Below are positions 1 through 8,659 of a DNA stretch of 64,000 bases, one piece after another. Location of the stretch: NCBI GenBank assembly GCA_026416455.1, contig JAOAFE010000002.1:150212-214211 (forward strand). The letters are read 5' to 3'. Under the pieces are notes generated by a model. That model made no database searches. It was not told the origin of the DNA and worked only from the letters and a program-made list of their open reading frames with translations. Both the position numbers and the translations under genes were made by a program. This stretch comes from Syntrophales bacterium. Its GTDB lineage: Bacteria > Desulfobacterota > Syntrophia > Syntrophales > UBA8958. Numbering within the stretch: position 1 is the stretch's first letter; each line of letters opens with the position of its first letter.

Positions 1-1
1 C

Positions 2-325
2 GAAGGAAAAGCGGTTTTCTCCATGCCGATTCGTCGGGCCTATCTTCAAGGGGCCGGATATGTTCAGGGTGGAATCATGGTGGCCTTGGCGGATGAGACG
101 ATTGCCCATGCCGTCATGACGCGCCTTACGGTGGGTGAGGGTCTTATGACGTTAGAGTTGAAAAGCGATTTTTTGGCGCCGGTAAAAGAAGGTAATCTCA
201 TCGCTCACGCACAGGTGTTTAAAAAGGGACGAACGATTGCGATCGGTGATTGTCTCGTAAAAGATGAAGACGAACGCAACCTTCTGCGGGTTACGGCCAC
301 ATTTATGATCTTTCGAGCAGAATAA
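2..325 (+). CDS. PaaI-type hotdog-fold thioesterase, 5'-truncated by window edge
   Basis: Open frame continues upstream of the ATG at 23 to the window edge; hotdog-like 'GYVQGGIMVALADETIAHAV' and 'TLELKSDFLAPVKEGNLIAHAQVFKKGRTIAI'. Confidence 0.8.
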   Translation, partial: EGKAVFSMPIRRAYLQGAGYVQGGIMVALADETIAHAVMTRLTVGEGLMTLELKSDFLAPVKEGNLIAHAQVFKKGRTIAIGDCLVKDEDERNLLRVTATFMIFRAE

Positions 326-355
326 AAAACGCCCCGTCCCTTTGGGAGCGGGGCG
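321..355 (-). terminator. Intrinsic terminator for the minus-strand AtpZ/AtpI-like gene
   Basis: CGCCCCG-TCCC-TTT-GGGA-(G)-CGGGGCG stem-loop; the A-tract at 324-329 becomes a U-tract on the minus strand. Confidence 0.8.
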
Positions 356-372
356 AGGGAGAGAAGATATAT

Positions 373-615
373 CTAAACCTCTTTCCTCTTTTGCCATGCC
401 TCTTGGTAGAGACGCCCTACCGTAGTGACAATGGCGAGGAAGAAGAGTCCTAACATAAACGAAGGCGCCGTCCCAAACTGCTCATCCAGAAGATAACCAA
501 TGTACAGAAACCCCACAGAAGCACAGGCAATTACCATCCCCCAGGCACTCAACATCAGGATATGCCCCCATCGAAAAATGCCTCCCATCTCCTGTCGTCG
601 CATCCTCGTCGCCAT
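373..615 (-). CDS. AtpZ/AtpI-like small membrane protein
   Basis: 80 aa with two hydrophobic segments; 'GYLLDEQFGTAPSFMLGLFFLAIVTTVGRLYQEAWQK' resembles the AtpZ/AtpI family. Confidence 0.65.
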   Translation of the reverse strand: MATRMRRQEMGGIFRWGHILMLSAWGMVIACASVGFLYIGYLLDEQFGTAPSFMLGLFFLAIVTTVGRLYQEAWQKRKEV

Positions 616-785
616 AACAACACCTCCTTAAAAATCATCACCGTCCGTTAACCATATTTAATGCTTAAAACATGCCAACGAGGAGATTGGTGGTAACCCA
701 TTGAAAATAGGCAACATAACAATGAACGTTGGACATTTTGTCTATACGATTCGTTCAACCCATTGAACAAAACGAGCAAAATGAC

Positions 786-814
786 TTGACAGTGTTGGGA
801 ATCGTCAGTAATTT
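786..814 (+). promoter_or_regulatory. Sigma70-like promoter upstream of the TM1266-like/hydG unit
   Basis: TTGACA (786-791) - 17 nt - TAATTT (809-814). Confidence 0.6.
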
Positions 815-877
815 TAAAATCACAAAAGGTGTTTTCCTGAGATCAAGGGAGAAACCTGAGATTGAGGGTGTAGGTAG

Positions 878-1135
878 ATGGAAAAGAAGGTTGGAATTGT
901 CGGTATCGTAATCCGGGAGAGACAAAAGAATGCCTCCCGCGTCAATGCTATTCTCTCCGCCCATTCCGATATCATTATCGGGCGCATGGGCCTTCCGCAG
1001 AGGCACGAGGATATTGGGCTCATTTCTCTCTTTGTCGAAGGAAACACGGATAGAATAGGATCTCTAACGGGCAAACTGGGTACCATTGAGGGGGTCACGG
1101 TGAAGAGCCTCCTCATATCTCTGTCCGTCGAGTGA
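878..1135 (+). CDS. TM1266-family iron-only hydrogenase system regulator (putative)
   Basis: 85 aa ferredoxin-like/ACT-like fold: 'VGIVGIVIRERQKNASRVNAILSAHSDIIIGRMGLP...ISLFVEGNTDRIGSLTGKLGTIEGVTVKS'. Confidence 0.85.
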   Translation: MEKKVGIVGIVIRERQKNASRVNAILSAHSDIIIGRMGLPQRHEDIGLISLFVEGNTDRIGSLTGKLGTIEGVTVKSLLISLSVE

Positions 1136-1158
1136 GAACGGAGAGAAAGGAGAGGAGA

Positions 1159-2661
1159 ATGCTTACGGCGCTCACGAAGAGAGAGGAAGATTGGATGGCC
1201 GGGGTAATAAAGGAAGACGAATTCGCCAGGTACATGAGCGGTGGTCGAGATTTCATCGACGATGACCTTATTTGGCAAAAGCTCGCTTTAAATGCCAGAC
1301 CAGAAAAGAGGAAGGTCAGAGAAATTATTGAGAAATCTCTCAGTATTACCACTTTAGAGCCCGATGAGACGGCGACTTTGCTTAATGTGGAAGACCCGGA
1401 ACTTTGGCAGGAGATTTTCTACGCCGCGGCGGAGGTGAAGAAGAAGGTTTACGATAACCGCATTGTAACTTTTGCCCCTCTGTACGGTGGGGACTTGTGT
1501 GTAAACAATTGCCTCTACTGTGGGTTTCGGCGGGAAAACAAGGTCATAAAGAGAAGGGTTCTCACCCTGGAGGAGCTAAAAAGAGAGGCCGAGGTATTGG
1601 CCGGTCAGATTGGACATAAGCGGATTATTCTAGTCTATGGAGAACATCCGGCGACGGACGCCCATTTCATAGCCGATGCCATTAGGGCAATCTATGATGT
1701 CAAGGTGAAGACGAAAAATGGCTACGGACAGATAAGGCGGGTGAATGTCAATGTGGCTCCTCTGAATATAGGGGATCTTAAGCTCTTGCGGGATGTGGGA
1801 ATAGGCACTTATCAGGTCTTTCAGGAAACTTATCACCATGACACATATCGGTATGTTCATCCCGAAGGTACGTTGAAATCTCATTATCAGTGGAGATTAT
1901 ACTGCCACCATCGAGCCCTGGAGGCCGGGATAGATGATGTTGCCTTGGGTGTTCTCTTTGGGTTGTACGATTGGCGTTTCGAGGTTATGGGCCTTTTGTA
2001 TCATGCCCTCGATTTGGAAAGACAGTTCGGCATTGGTCCCCATACCATCTCCTTCCCCCGATTGGAACCAGCAGCGAACACGCCTTTCATTCAAGAATCT
2101 AAGTATCGGGTATCAGACGAGGACTTCAAAAAACTAATAGCGGTCATCAGGCTCTCCGTACCTTACACGGGTATGATTTTAACCGCTCGGGAGTCGGCCC
2201 AGATGAGAAGGGAGGTTATTCCCATCGGGATTACCCAGACGGATGCCTCGACAAGAATTGGGATCGGCGCCTATTCCGATCGATATACGGAGCAGGAAAG
2301 TGAAAGGCAGCAATTCCTCTTAGGGGATACCAGGAGCTTGGACGAGGTTATCCGAGAACTGGCCCAGATGGGCTATATAACCAGCTTCTGCACGGCCGGT
2401 TATAGGTGTGGACGAACGGGTGACCGTATCATGAGCCTTTTGAAGACGGGCAAAGAGGCGAAGTTTTGCAAACTTAACGCCGTTTTAACTTTTCGGGAAT
2501 GGTTGGACGATTTTGCCTCTTTGGAGACAAAGAAAGCAGGGGAAGAGATAATTGAAAAGGAACTCGAGGAAATAAGGCAACAGATGCCCGAGCAGGTGTT
2601 TTTCAAGATTCGGGAGTTCTATGACCGGATAAGAAATGGCGAACGAGACCTTTACTTCTGA
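1159..2661 (+). CDS. hydG: HydG-family radical SAM protein ([FeFe]-hydrogenase maturase-like)
   Basis: Radical SAM motif 'CVNNCLYC' (CX3CX2C), ThiH/HydG-like architecture, C-terminal 'RTGDRIMSLLKTGKEAKFC...LTFREWLDDFA'; ORF opens at 1132, ATG at 1159 preferred. Confidence 0.88.
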   Translation: MLTALTKREEDWMAGVIKEDEFARYMSGGRDFIDDDLIWQKLALNARPEKRKVREIIEKSLSITTLEPDETATLLNVEDPELWQEIFYAAAEVKKKVYDNRIVTFAPLYGGDLCVNNCLYCGFRRENKVIKRRVLTLEELKREAEVLAGQIGHKRIILVYGEHPATDAHFIADAIRAIYDVKVKTKNGYGQIRRVNVNVAPLNIGDLKLLRDVGIGTYQVFQETYHHDTYRYVHPEGTLKSHYQWRLYCHHRALEAGIDDVALGVLFGLYDWRFEVMGLLYHALDLERQFGIGPHTISFPRLEPAANTPFIQESKYRVSDEDFKKLIAVIRLSVPYTGMILTARESAQMRREVIPIGITQTDASTRIGIGAYSDRYTEQESERQQFLLGDTRSLDEVIRELAQMGYITSFCTAGYRCGRTGDRIMSLLKTGKEAKFCKLNAVLTFREWLDDFASLETKKAGEEIIEKELEEIRQQMPEQVFFKIREFYDRIRNGERDLYF

Positions 2662-2920
2662 ATTAGTAAAAGAATTTAACGCCTTAGCGGAGGAAATAAA
2701 GCGAGACTATGGTGTCCGAATGGGCTTGGTCCAGGTATGGGGGAAGCGCCATTCGTATGTGGCGGGAGAATGGGATAACGGTTTTCTCCCTCCCGAGATA
2801 ATTTACCTGGACGATTCTTATGCCCTCGTCTCGAGTGAATGGGACAAGATACCCGAGGAAAAAAGAACAGATATTGTGCTTGCCCTAAGAGGGATAGGGA
2901 AGGAAAAGAGTTTCAGGTGA
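2636..2920 (+). CDS. Small conserved-looking protein overlapping the hydG 3' end
   Basis: 94 aa ORF starting 26 nt inside the hydG end; same strand; soluble, ordered composition. Confidence 0.65.
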   Translation: MANETFTSELVKEFNALAEEIKRDYGVRMGLVQVWGKRHSYVAGEWDNGFLPPEIIYLDDSYALVSSEWDKIPEEKRTDIVLALRGIGKEKSFR

Positions 2921-2960
2921 ACCCTCACCTTTAGAGCCTGCCGATAATATACCCAAGAAG

Positions 2961-3503
2961 TCAAAACGCCATGAAGTATCCGGTGGTGAAAAAATGAGAA
3001 TTGAGTCCACCGTTCGAGAGGTGGCGGAAGCGGTAACCAAACTGGAGATAAGATTTTTTGTCCAGTTGGATGCTCACACCCGCTTCCAGCGTGCTAGCGA
3101 AGAGAAAGCCGTTTTCCTGTTCAGGGCAACGAAAGGTGATGTAGTGGGGACCGAAGGTACCCAAGAGATAAGGATGAAGAATTCTGTGTCCGTGGAATAC
3201 GTATTTAAACCCTAATCCTACCCCCGATTCGATTTCCCCTTGGGAAGCGACGGCAGGGTTAACTTGAGGTTCAAGGAGAAGATAAAAGTTATGCCAACTC
3301 GGAGAAATTTTTAGATTAAAGGTGAGCTGGAAGGCTGCCAGTATGGGATGGTAGTTTCCTTCAGAGGTATGGGTATATCCAATGCCTAGGACATAACCGA
3401 TCTCAGCACTTTTGTCCCCTCGATTGCTCGCAATGCAAGGTGAGATTCCGAGGATGAGAAGGAAGAAAAGGACGGAAAGAATACCTATTCTTCTCTTCTT
3501 CAT
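2961..3503 (-). CDS. PagL-like lipid A 3-O-deacylase / acyloxyacyl hydrolase family outer-membrane protein
   Basis: Signal peptide; beta-barrel pattern; C-terminal 'YRFRHLSNGGLN' with PagL-type H-x-S. Confidence 0.75.
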   Translation of the reverse strand: MKKRRIGILSVLFFLLILGISPCIASNRGDKSAEIGYVLGIGYTHTSEGNYHPILAAFQLTFNLKISPSWHNFYLLLEPQVNPAVASQGEIESGVGLGFKYVFHGHRILHPYLLGTFGPHYITFRCPEQENGFLFASTLEAGVSIQLDKKSYLQFGYRFRHLSNGGLNSHFFTTGYFMAF

Positions 3504-3811
3504 CTTTCCACTTGAACGGTGATTTTTAGAGTAATGACCCCACCCGTTCCGACACCGATAAACTTCCCCTCACCGTTGAAGGCGAAGGGGACTTCCACCG
3601 CCTTCACTCCGGGGCAGATGCGAAAGAATTGAGTTATTTCATCCGTTATGCCTTGTAATTCCCGTTTTTTTTCTTCTAGCCCCTGCTTGAGTTGATCGGG
3701 TGATATTACGCGCGGTGGGAGGGGGGGAGACGGAGGAGAGGGCTTTCGCCGAATAACGTGAAGAGGTTCTGGTCTGGTCGATTCGCCTTTTTTATTTTTT
3801 TTACGTGCCAT
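3500..3811 (-). CDS. Hypothetical protein with Lys/Pro-rich N-terminus
   Basis: 103 aa ORF overlapping the PagL-like start by 4 nt. Confidence 0.55.
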   Translation of the reverse strand: MARKKNKKGESTRPEPLHVIRRKPSPPSPPLPPRVISPDQLKQGLEEKKRELQGITDEITQFFRICPGVKAVEVPFAFNGEGKFIGVGTGGVITLKITVQVER

Positions 3812-3820
3812 AACGTACCA

Positions 3821-4462
3821 TCAACCTATCAATTTGTTTTGCACTGCATAGAGGGTTATTTCGGCATTGTTTTTCAATTTCATCTTCTCCAAGATGTGTG
3901 ACCGGTAAGTGCTCACCGTTTTTACGCTGAGGCATAGTTCTTGAGCAATTTGGCTTACCGTCTTTCCTGATGCGATCATGAGCATGACCTGTAATTCGCG
4001 ATCTGAGAGTTTTTCGTGCGGGGCCTTGTCTAGGTCTGTTCCCAAATAATCGGTGAGTTTCTCAGCCAAGGCGGTGCTGATGTATTTGCCACCGGAAGTT
4101 ACTTTTCTGATGGCGGCGATTAGCTCATGAGGGGCAGAGGCCTTGGTAAGGTAACCGGCTGCCCCGGCCCTTAAGGCCCGAATGGCATACTGTTCTTCCG
4201 GGTAAATGCTTAAAAAAAGAACGGGGATCTTGGGTTTCAAGGCCTTGATGTCCTTTAAAATCTCTAAGCCGTTTCTTCCCGGCATGGAGATGTCAAGTAG
4301 GATGATGTCGAAATCTCTTTTCCTGATTAAGCTCATTACCTCCTGGCCGTTCGATGCTTCCGCTGCTACTTCCATATCTCCCGTATCGGCCAGGACTTGT
4401 TTAAATCCCGCCCGGACGATAGGATGGTCATCAGCGATAAGAATTTCAATTTTTTTCTTCAC
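3821..4462 (-). CDS. NarL/FixJ-type response regulator (REC + LuxR HTH)
   Basis: 'ILIADDHPIVRAGF...IILLDISMPGRNGLE' and 'LSDRELQVMLMIASGKTVSQIAQELCLSVKTVSTYRSHILEKM'. Confidence 0.93.
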   Translation of the reverse strand: MKKKIEILIADDHPIVRAGFKQVLADTGDMEVAAEASNGQEVMSLIRKRDFDIILLDISMPGRNGLEILKDIKALKPKIPVLFLSIYPEEQYAIRALRAGAAGYLTKASAPHELIAAIRKVTSGGKYISTALAEKLTDYLGTDLDKAPHEKLSDRELQVMLMIASGKTVSQIAQELCLSVKTVSTYRSHILEKMKLKNNAEITLYAVQNKLIG

Positions 4463-6017
4463 GTGTCCTCTCCTGCGACAATGGAAGTGTCACCTTTATC
4501 TCCGTTCCCGCACCTTTTTTCCCTTTAATCACTAAGGTGCCTCCGAGGCTGGCTACGCGCTCTCTAATGCCGAGAAGACCGAAAGAATGGGGTTTGTACT
4601 TTTCTTCTTCCGTTATACCCCTGCCATCGTCCTTGACCTTTAGGCACACCCGCCCGTCCTTTAAGTACAGGCAGCCCGTGACCTGAGTAGCATGGGCATG
4701 GCGGGCGATGTTGGTAAGCGTCTCCTGAAAGATACGAAATAAGGTGGTGGAAAGTTCCGTATCCAGGGTAAGATTTTCTGGTCTCACCTTGATCTGACAG
4801 GGTATACCGGTGCGACGGGAGAAATCGTCGGCCTGCCAGAGCACCGAAGAGGCGAGACCTAGGTGGTCAAGCATACCGGGACGAAGTGACATATATATCC
4901 TTTTCAAGGCTTGCATGGTTATGTCGATGAGACGTGAGATGGAGGCAACGCGGTTCACGAGTTCCTCGTCCTCAGAGGGTAGACGGCGGGCGAGAAGGAC
5001 CGTTTCCGTGTTCAGGGCGGTTAGAAGCTGCCCTATTTCATCGTGCAGCTCTCGGGCAATTGATGAGCGTTCCTTCTCCCGAACAGATTCAAGGTGGGCC
5101 GTCAGTTTTCTCAGTTCCTCCCTCGATTTCTCCAGTTCATCCTTCTCTTTTTTTCTCTCGGTTACATCTTCGAAGATAACAACGATGTTCTTTTCGATCA
5201 GTTCTTCGCCGATCCGGGCGGCACTGATGGCACATACTATATCTGTTCCGTCTTTCTTCCTGCACGGAAATTCCAACCTGACGGCCGGTTCCGTGGCGAG
5301 CATATCGTAGATATACTTTGCCACCTCCTCATAGTCTTCATCAGAGCGATAGAGTATACGTGTACTTTTTCCTATCATCTCTTCCGCTTTCCAGCCGAAA
5401 ACCCTTTCTACTCCGTTATTGGCAAAGATAATTCTTCTGTTTCTCAGTCCCACCACCGCATGGGGCATGGCTTCGAGGATGGAGGCTTCTAACGCCTCGA
5501 GCTCTTCGAGGCGTTTTTGCGATTCCACTTGTTCCGTTATGTCCATATAATTGACGAGAACGGCCCTTTTCCCCTTGTAACGGATGGGAGCGACCGTTTC
5601 TGTGACCCATCTTATTTTCCCTTCTTTGGTGAAGCCACGAAAGATGATGGGTGTAAACCTTCTCCCCTGGAGCATGTCTATGACAGCCTGACGGGTACTT
5701 GCCCTGTCCTCAGGATGGACGATGCAAAGTGAATCTTTTCCGATGAGTTCCGACAAATTGTATCCCCAATGGCTTTGAGAATGGCGGTTTACAAACTGAA
5801 ACTTACCATCTTGGATAATGAAAATGCCCATTAAGGGCTCATACTCCAGGGTTCGAAAGAGCCCCTCCTGGAGAGACCTCTCCTCCTCCATGTTTTTCAA
5901 GGTTTCCACCAATTGTCTAATTCTCGTGAGCTCTGTCAGGATTTTTTCTTCTTTATTTTCCTTGTTTTCCAAGGGCTTTCTCTCCGGTCGGCTCTGCACT
6001 TGTGTGTATCCTATCAA
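4446..6017 (-). CDS. PAS-domain sensor histidine kinase (HisKA_3 / NarX-type)
   Basis: Two PAS domains; 'ERSSIARELHDEIGQLLTALN' and 'VKDDGRGI...GLLGIRERVASLGGTLVIKGKKGAGTEIKVTLP'. Confidence 0.92.
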   Translation of the reverse strand: MIGYTQVQSRPERKPLENKENKEEKILTELTRIRQLVETLKNMEEERSLQEGLFRTLEYEPLMGIFIIQDGKFQFVNRHSQSHWGYNLSELIGKDSLCIVHPEDRASTRQAVIDMLQGRRFTPIIFRGFTKEGKIRWVTETVAPIRYKGKRAVLVNYMDITEQVESQKRLEELEALEASILEAMPHAVVGLRNRRIIFANNGVERVFGWKAEEMIGKSTRILYRSDEDYEEVAKYIYDMLATEPAVRLEFPCRKKDGTDIVCAISAARIGEELIEKNIVVIFEDVTERKKEKDELEKSREELRKLTAHLESVREKERSSIARELHDEIGQLLTALNTETVLLARRLPSEDEELVNRVASISRLIDITMQALKRIYMSLRPGMLDHLGLASSVLWQADDFSRRTGIPCQIKVRPENLTLDTELSTTLFRIFQETLTNIARHAHATQVTGCLYLKDGRVCLKVKDDGRGITEEEKYKPHSFGLLGIRERVASLGGTLVIKGKKGAGTEIKVTLPLSQERTREEKN

Positions 6018-6091
6018 AACATGTTATCAAATTCAATTGCCTATCCGATTGAGCATTGAAACTTTTTTTCAAATTCAATAAGAATGAGGTT

Positions 6092-6601
6092 ATGAGGGAA
6101 AGAGAGAAAATAGCTGTTTTGTCCATCGTAGGCAGGTCCAATTCGGGGAAGACGACCTTGATCGAGAAAATTATACCCGAGCTCAAGAAACGGGGATGGC
6201 AGGTGGGTACGATTAAACATAATCGGCATGGATTCGAAATAGATCACGAAGGCAAGGATAGCTATCGCCATCGGCGTGCGGGTGCGAAGGTTACGGTCAT
6301 TGCTTCTCCCCAGCAAATCGCGGTGATCCAAGAAGTGGAAAGAGATTACGAGATTGGAGAACTTATATCTCGGTTCATAAGTGGGGTAGATATCGTGCTG
6401 GTTGAGGGATTCAAGGAAAACGCCTACCCCAAAATCGAAATGCGTCGATTCGGTGTTTCCGGGGACCCAATATATGGGAAAAAAGATAATCTGCTAGCCT
6501 ATGTGGGAGATGTGAGGGAGGAGAGGGAAGTGCCCTTTTTCCATTGGGATGAAATCGAAAAGATAGTTGACTTGATAGAAGAATATTTTGGCCGTGCTTA
6601 A
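6092..6601 (+). CDS. mobB: Molybdopterin-guanine dinucleotide biosynthesis protein B
   Basis: 'IVGRSNSGKTTLIEKIIPELKKRGWQVGTIKHNRHGFEIDHEGKDSYRHRRAGA'; ORF opens at 6056, ATG at 6092 preferred. Confidence 0.92.
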   Translation: MREREKIAVLSIVGRSNSGKTTLIEKIIPELKKRGWQVGTIKHNRHGFEIDHEGKDSYRHRRAGAKVTVIASPQQIAVIQEVERDYEIGELISRFISGVDIVLVEGFKENAYPKIEMRRFGVSGDPIYGKKDNLLAYVGDVREEREVPFFHWDEIEKIVDLIEEYFGRA

Positions 6602-7871
6602 GGTTCAGGTACCATTCCTTTCTTATCTCTTATGGGAAAGAGGAGCGAGGTGGACCTTATTTTTCTTCCTCGGTGTGTTTCTGTGCCTTCTTTTTCAGCC
6701 CGTGCGTTTGGGGGCGGCGGTTTCACAAGATCACTTTTCATACATCGATATGATGAAGGCGGATGAGACCCTTTTAGCCTCCAAAGAGCAATTCCTTTTT
6801 TCCGATCATTACTTGCGACAATATTTCATGCCCTGGACGGAAAAAGGACCCCTCTACGAGCAAAAAAGAGTAGAGATGTTTTTTGCCACATATCTAGAGA
6901 AGATAGCTCGCAGAGAAGGAAGGAAAGAAAGAAAGCTAATAAAAAATGCATCACTCTCACAGTACCCAAAATTGAACTTCCCGGCCATTGCTACCGATCG
7001 AATTGATGTTTTGGGGCTTCCTTATCGATCAAAACGTGATGGTCAGCTGAATCTTTCCCTTCAGGCCTCTTCGGTGTCGCGGGGGACCCCTCTTTTAATT
7101 TCCCATCAATCGCTGGATGAGAAATGGTACTATGTTGAAACGGCATTTGTTTGTGGATGGGCGAGAAAAAAACATATCGTGCCTGTGTCGTTAGATTTTG
7201 TGGAAACGTGGCGGAAGTATCCATTGGTTGTTGTCGTGCGGGACGGGAACAGATATTCTGTTGGCGAACTATATCCCGCGATTAGAGAGAGGGCGGAAGG
7301 TTGGGACATTCTCATTCCCCGTGGAGGGATCAGAAAGGAAGCCAGGATGGAAGAGGCTTTTATCTCCCATAGGCAAGCTGTTCGGTTTCCTTTGTCCGTT
7401 ACCTATCGACACCTTGCACAGATAGCTAACAATCTGACAGAGCAGCCCTATGGATGGGGAGGGATCAACGGATTTCGGGACTGCTCATCCCTGCTACGGG
7501 ATTTTTTATCTCCCTTTGGGATATGGCTTCCTCGTCATTCGGCCGATCAAGCCCTCGAGGGAGGCGTGTTTGTCGACCTGTCAAAAATGACGAGGGAGGA
7601 GAAACGTAACCGCATTATTACCCACGGCATTCCTTACCTTACCCTCCTTTGGATGAAAGGACATATTATGCTTTACATCGGCACCAAGGATGGAGAACCT
7701 TTCGTTTTTCACACTTTCCGTCGTGCCCTTATCCAGGAAGAAGGTGGACAGAGGGGTGAAAAAATAGTGGGGAAGTCTTGCATAACGACCTTGGCCGGAA
7801 AAGATGCCCCACGTGACCTGTTAGCATCCATCCAAGGCATGGTCTTCGTCGCCCGGGAGCCTCATATATGA
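6588..7871 (+). CDS. Exported SH3-domain + NlpC/P60 cysteine peptidase
   Basis: N-terminal hydrophobic segment; 'YGWGGINGFRDCSSLLRDFLSPFGIWLPRHSADQ' and 'GHIMLYIG' (Cys/His catalytic motifs). Confidence 0.85.
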   Translation: MAVLKVQVPFLSYLLWERGARWTLFFFLGVFLCLLFQPVRLGAAVSQDHFSYIDMMKADETLLASKEQFLFSDHYLRQYFMPWTEKGPLYEQKRVEMFFATYLEKIARREGRKERKLIKNASLSQYPKLNFPAIATDRIDVLGLPYRSKRDGQLNLSLQASSVSRGTPLLISHQSLDEKWYYVETAFVCGWARKKHIVPVSLDFVETWRKYPLVVVVRDGNRYSVGELYPAIRERAEGWDILIPRGGIRKEARMEEAFISHRQAVRFPLSVTYRHLAQIANNLTEQPYGWGGINGFRDCSSLLRDFLSPFGIWLPRHSADQALEGGVFVDLSKMTREEKRNRIITHGIPYLTLLWMKGHIMLYIGTKDGEPFVFHTFRRALIQEEGGQRGEKIVGKSCITTLAGKDAPRDLLASIQGMVFVAREPHI

Positions 7872-8656
7872 GAACGAGATACCGTCTTACCATCGAATAC
7901 GATGGTACCCCTTTTCAAGGGTGGCAAATCCAGGAAAAGGGGCGGACGATCCAGGGGGTAATCGAGGCGGCGGCGGAGACATGCTTCGGAGAGAAAGTGA
8001 GTATCTGCGGGGCGAGCCGTACCGATGCCGGTGTACATGCCATAGGCCAGGTTGCCCATCTGGATTTAAGGAGAAAATGGCCGGAAGAACGGGTGAGATA
8101 TGCCCTCAATGACCATCTGCCGGCCACGGTCAATATCCTTTCCGTGACGGAAGTCCCCATGTCCTTTCATGCGAGGAATGACGCCAAAGAGAAAACTTAT
8201 TTATACTGCATTTCTCGGGAGAGAACGGCCTTTGCCAAAAAGTATGTCTGGTGGATAAAAGATGACCTAGACGTGAATCTCATGCATCGAGGAGCACAAT
8301 TCTATGCAGGTTTTCACGATTTCTCCTCCTTTGCCGATAAGCGTGTCGATCCCTCCTCTTCCCGTCGGGTGTTGATTACGGAGGCAAAGGTGGAAGAGAG
8401 AGGGGCTTTAATCCTTTTTCTTGTAACCGGATCCCATTTCCTTTGGAAGATGGTGCGCCGAATGACAGGCATCTTGGTGGAAATCGGTCGCGGTAATTTA
8501 CTTCCTGATATTATTCCCCACCTCCTTGCCGCTCCTTCTTCCCTTCCGGCCCAATACACGGCTCCCCCCTCGGGTCTTTTTCTTGTGCGCGTGTGGTATG
8601 AGGGAGAAGAAAGGGGGCAGATTCCCTGGCCGCCCTGGGGGGTGGGCATAAGGTAG
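7868..8656 (+). CDS. truA: tRNA pseudouridine(38-40) synthase TruA
   Basis: 'RLTIEYDGTPFQGWQIQ', 'GASRTDAGVHAIGQVAHLD', 'FLWKMVRRMTGILVEIGRG'. Confidence 0.96.
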   Translation: MRTRYRLTIEYDGTPFQGWQIQEKGRTIQGVIEAAAETCFGEKVSICGASRTDAGVHAIGQVAHLDLRRKWPEERVRYALNDHLPATVNILSVTEVPMSFHARNDAKEKTYLYCISRERTAFAKKYVWWIKDDLDVNLMHRGAQFYAGFHDFSSFADKRVDPSSSRRVLITEAKVEERGALILFLVTGSHFLWKMVRRMTGILVEIGRGNLLPDIIPHLLAAPSSLPAQYTAPPSGLFLVRVWYEGEERGQIPWPPWGVGIR

Positions 8657-8659
8657 CAT

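Noticed and set aside
729-911. 60 aa plus-strand ORF upstream of the TM1266-like gene
   Set aside because: Overlaps the promoter-like elements and the start of the better-supported 878-1135 gene; composition not protein-like.
2915-2930. AGGTGA-ACCC-TCACCT hairpin at the end of the 2636-2920 gene
   Set aside because: Only 6 bp, overlaps the stop codon region, no U-tract; not called a terminator.
4810-5310. 166 aa plus-strand ORF
   Set aside because: Antisense to the strong PAS/HisKA_3 kinase; Ser/Arg-rich shadow ORF.
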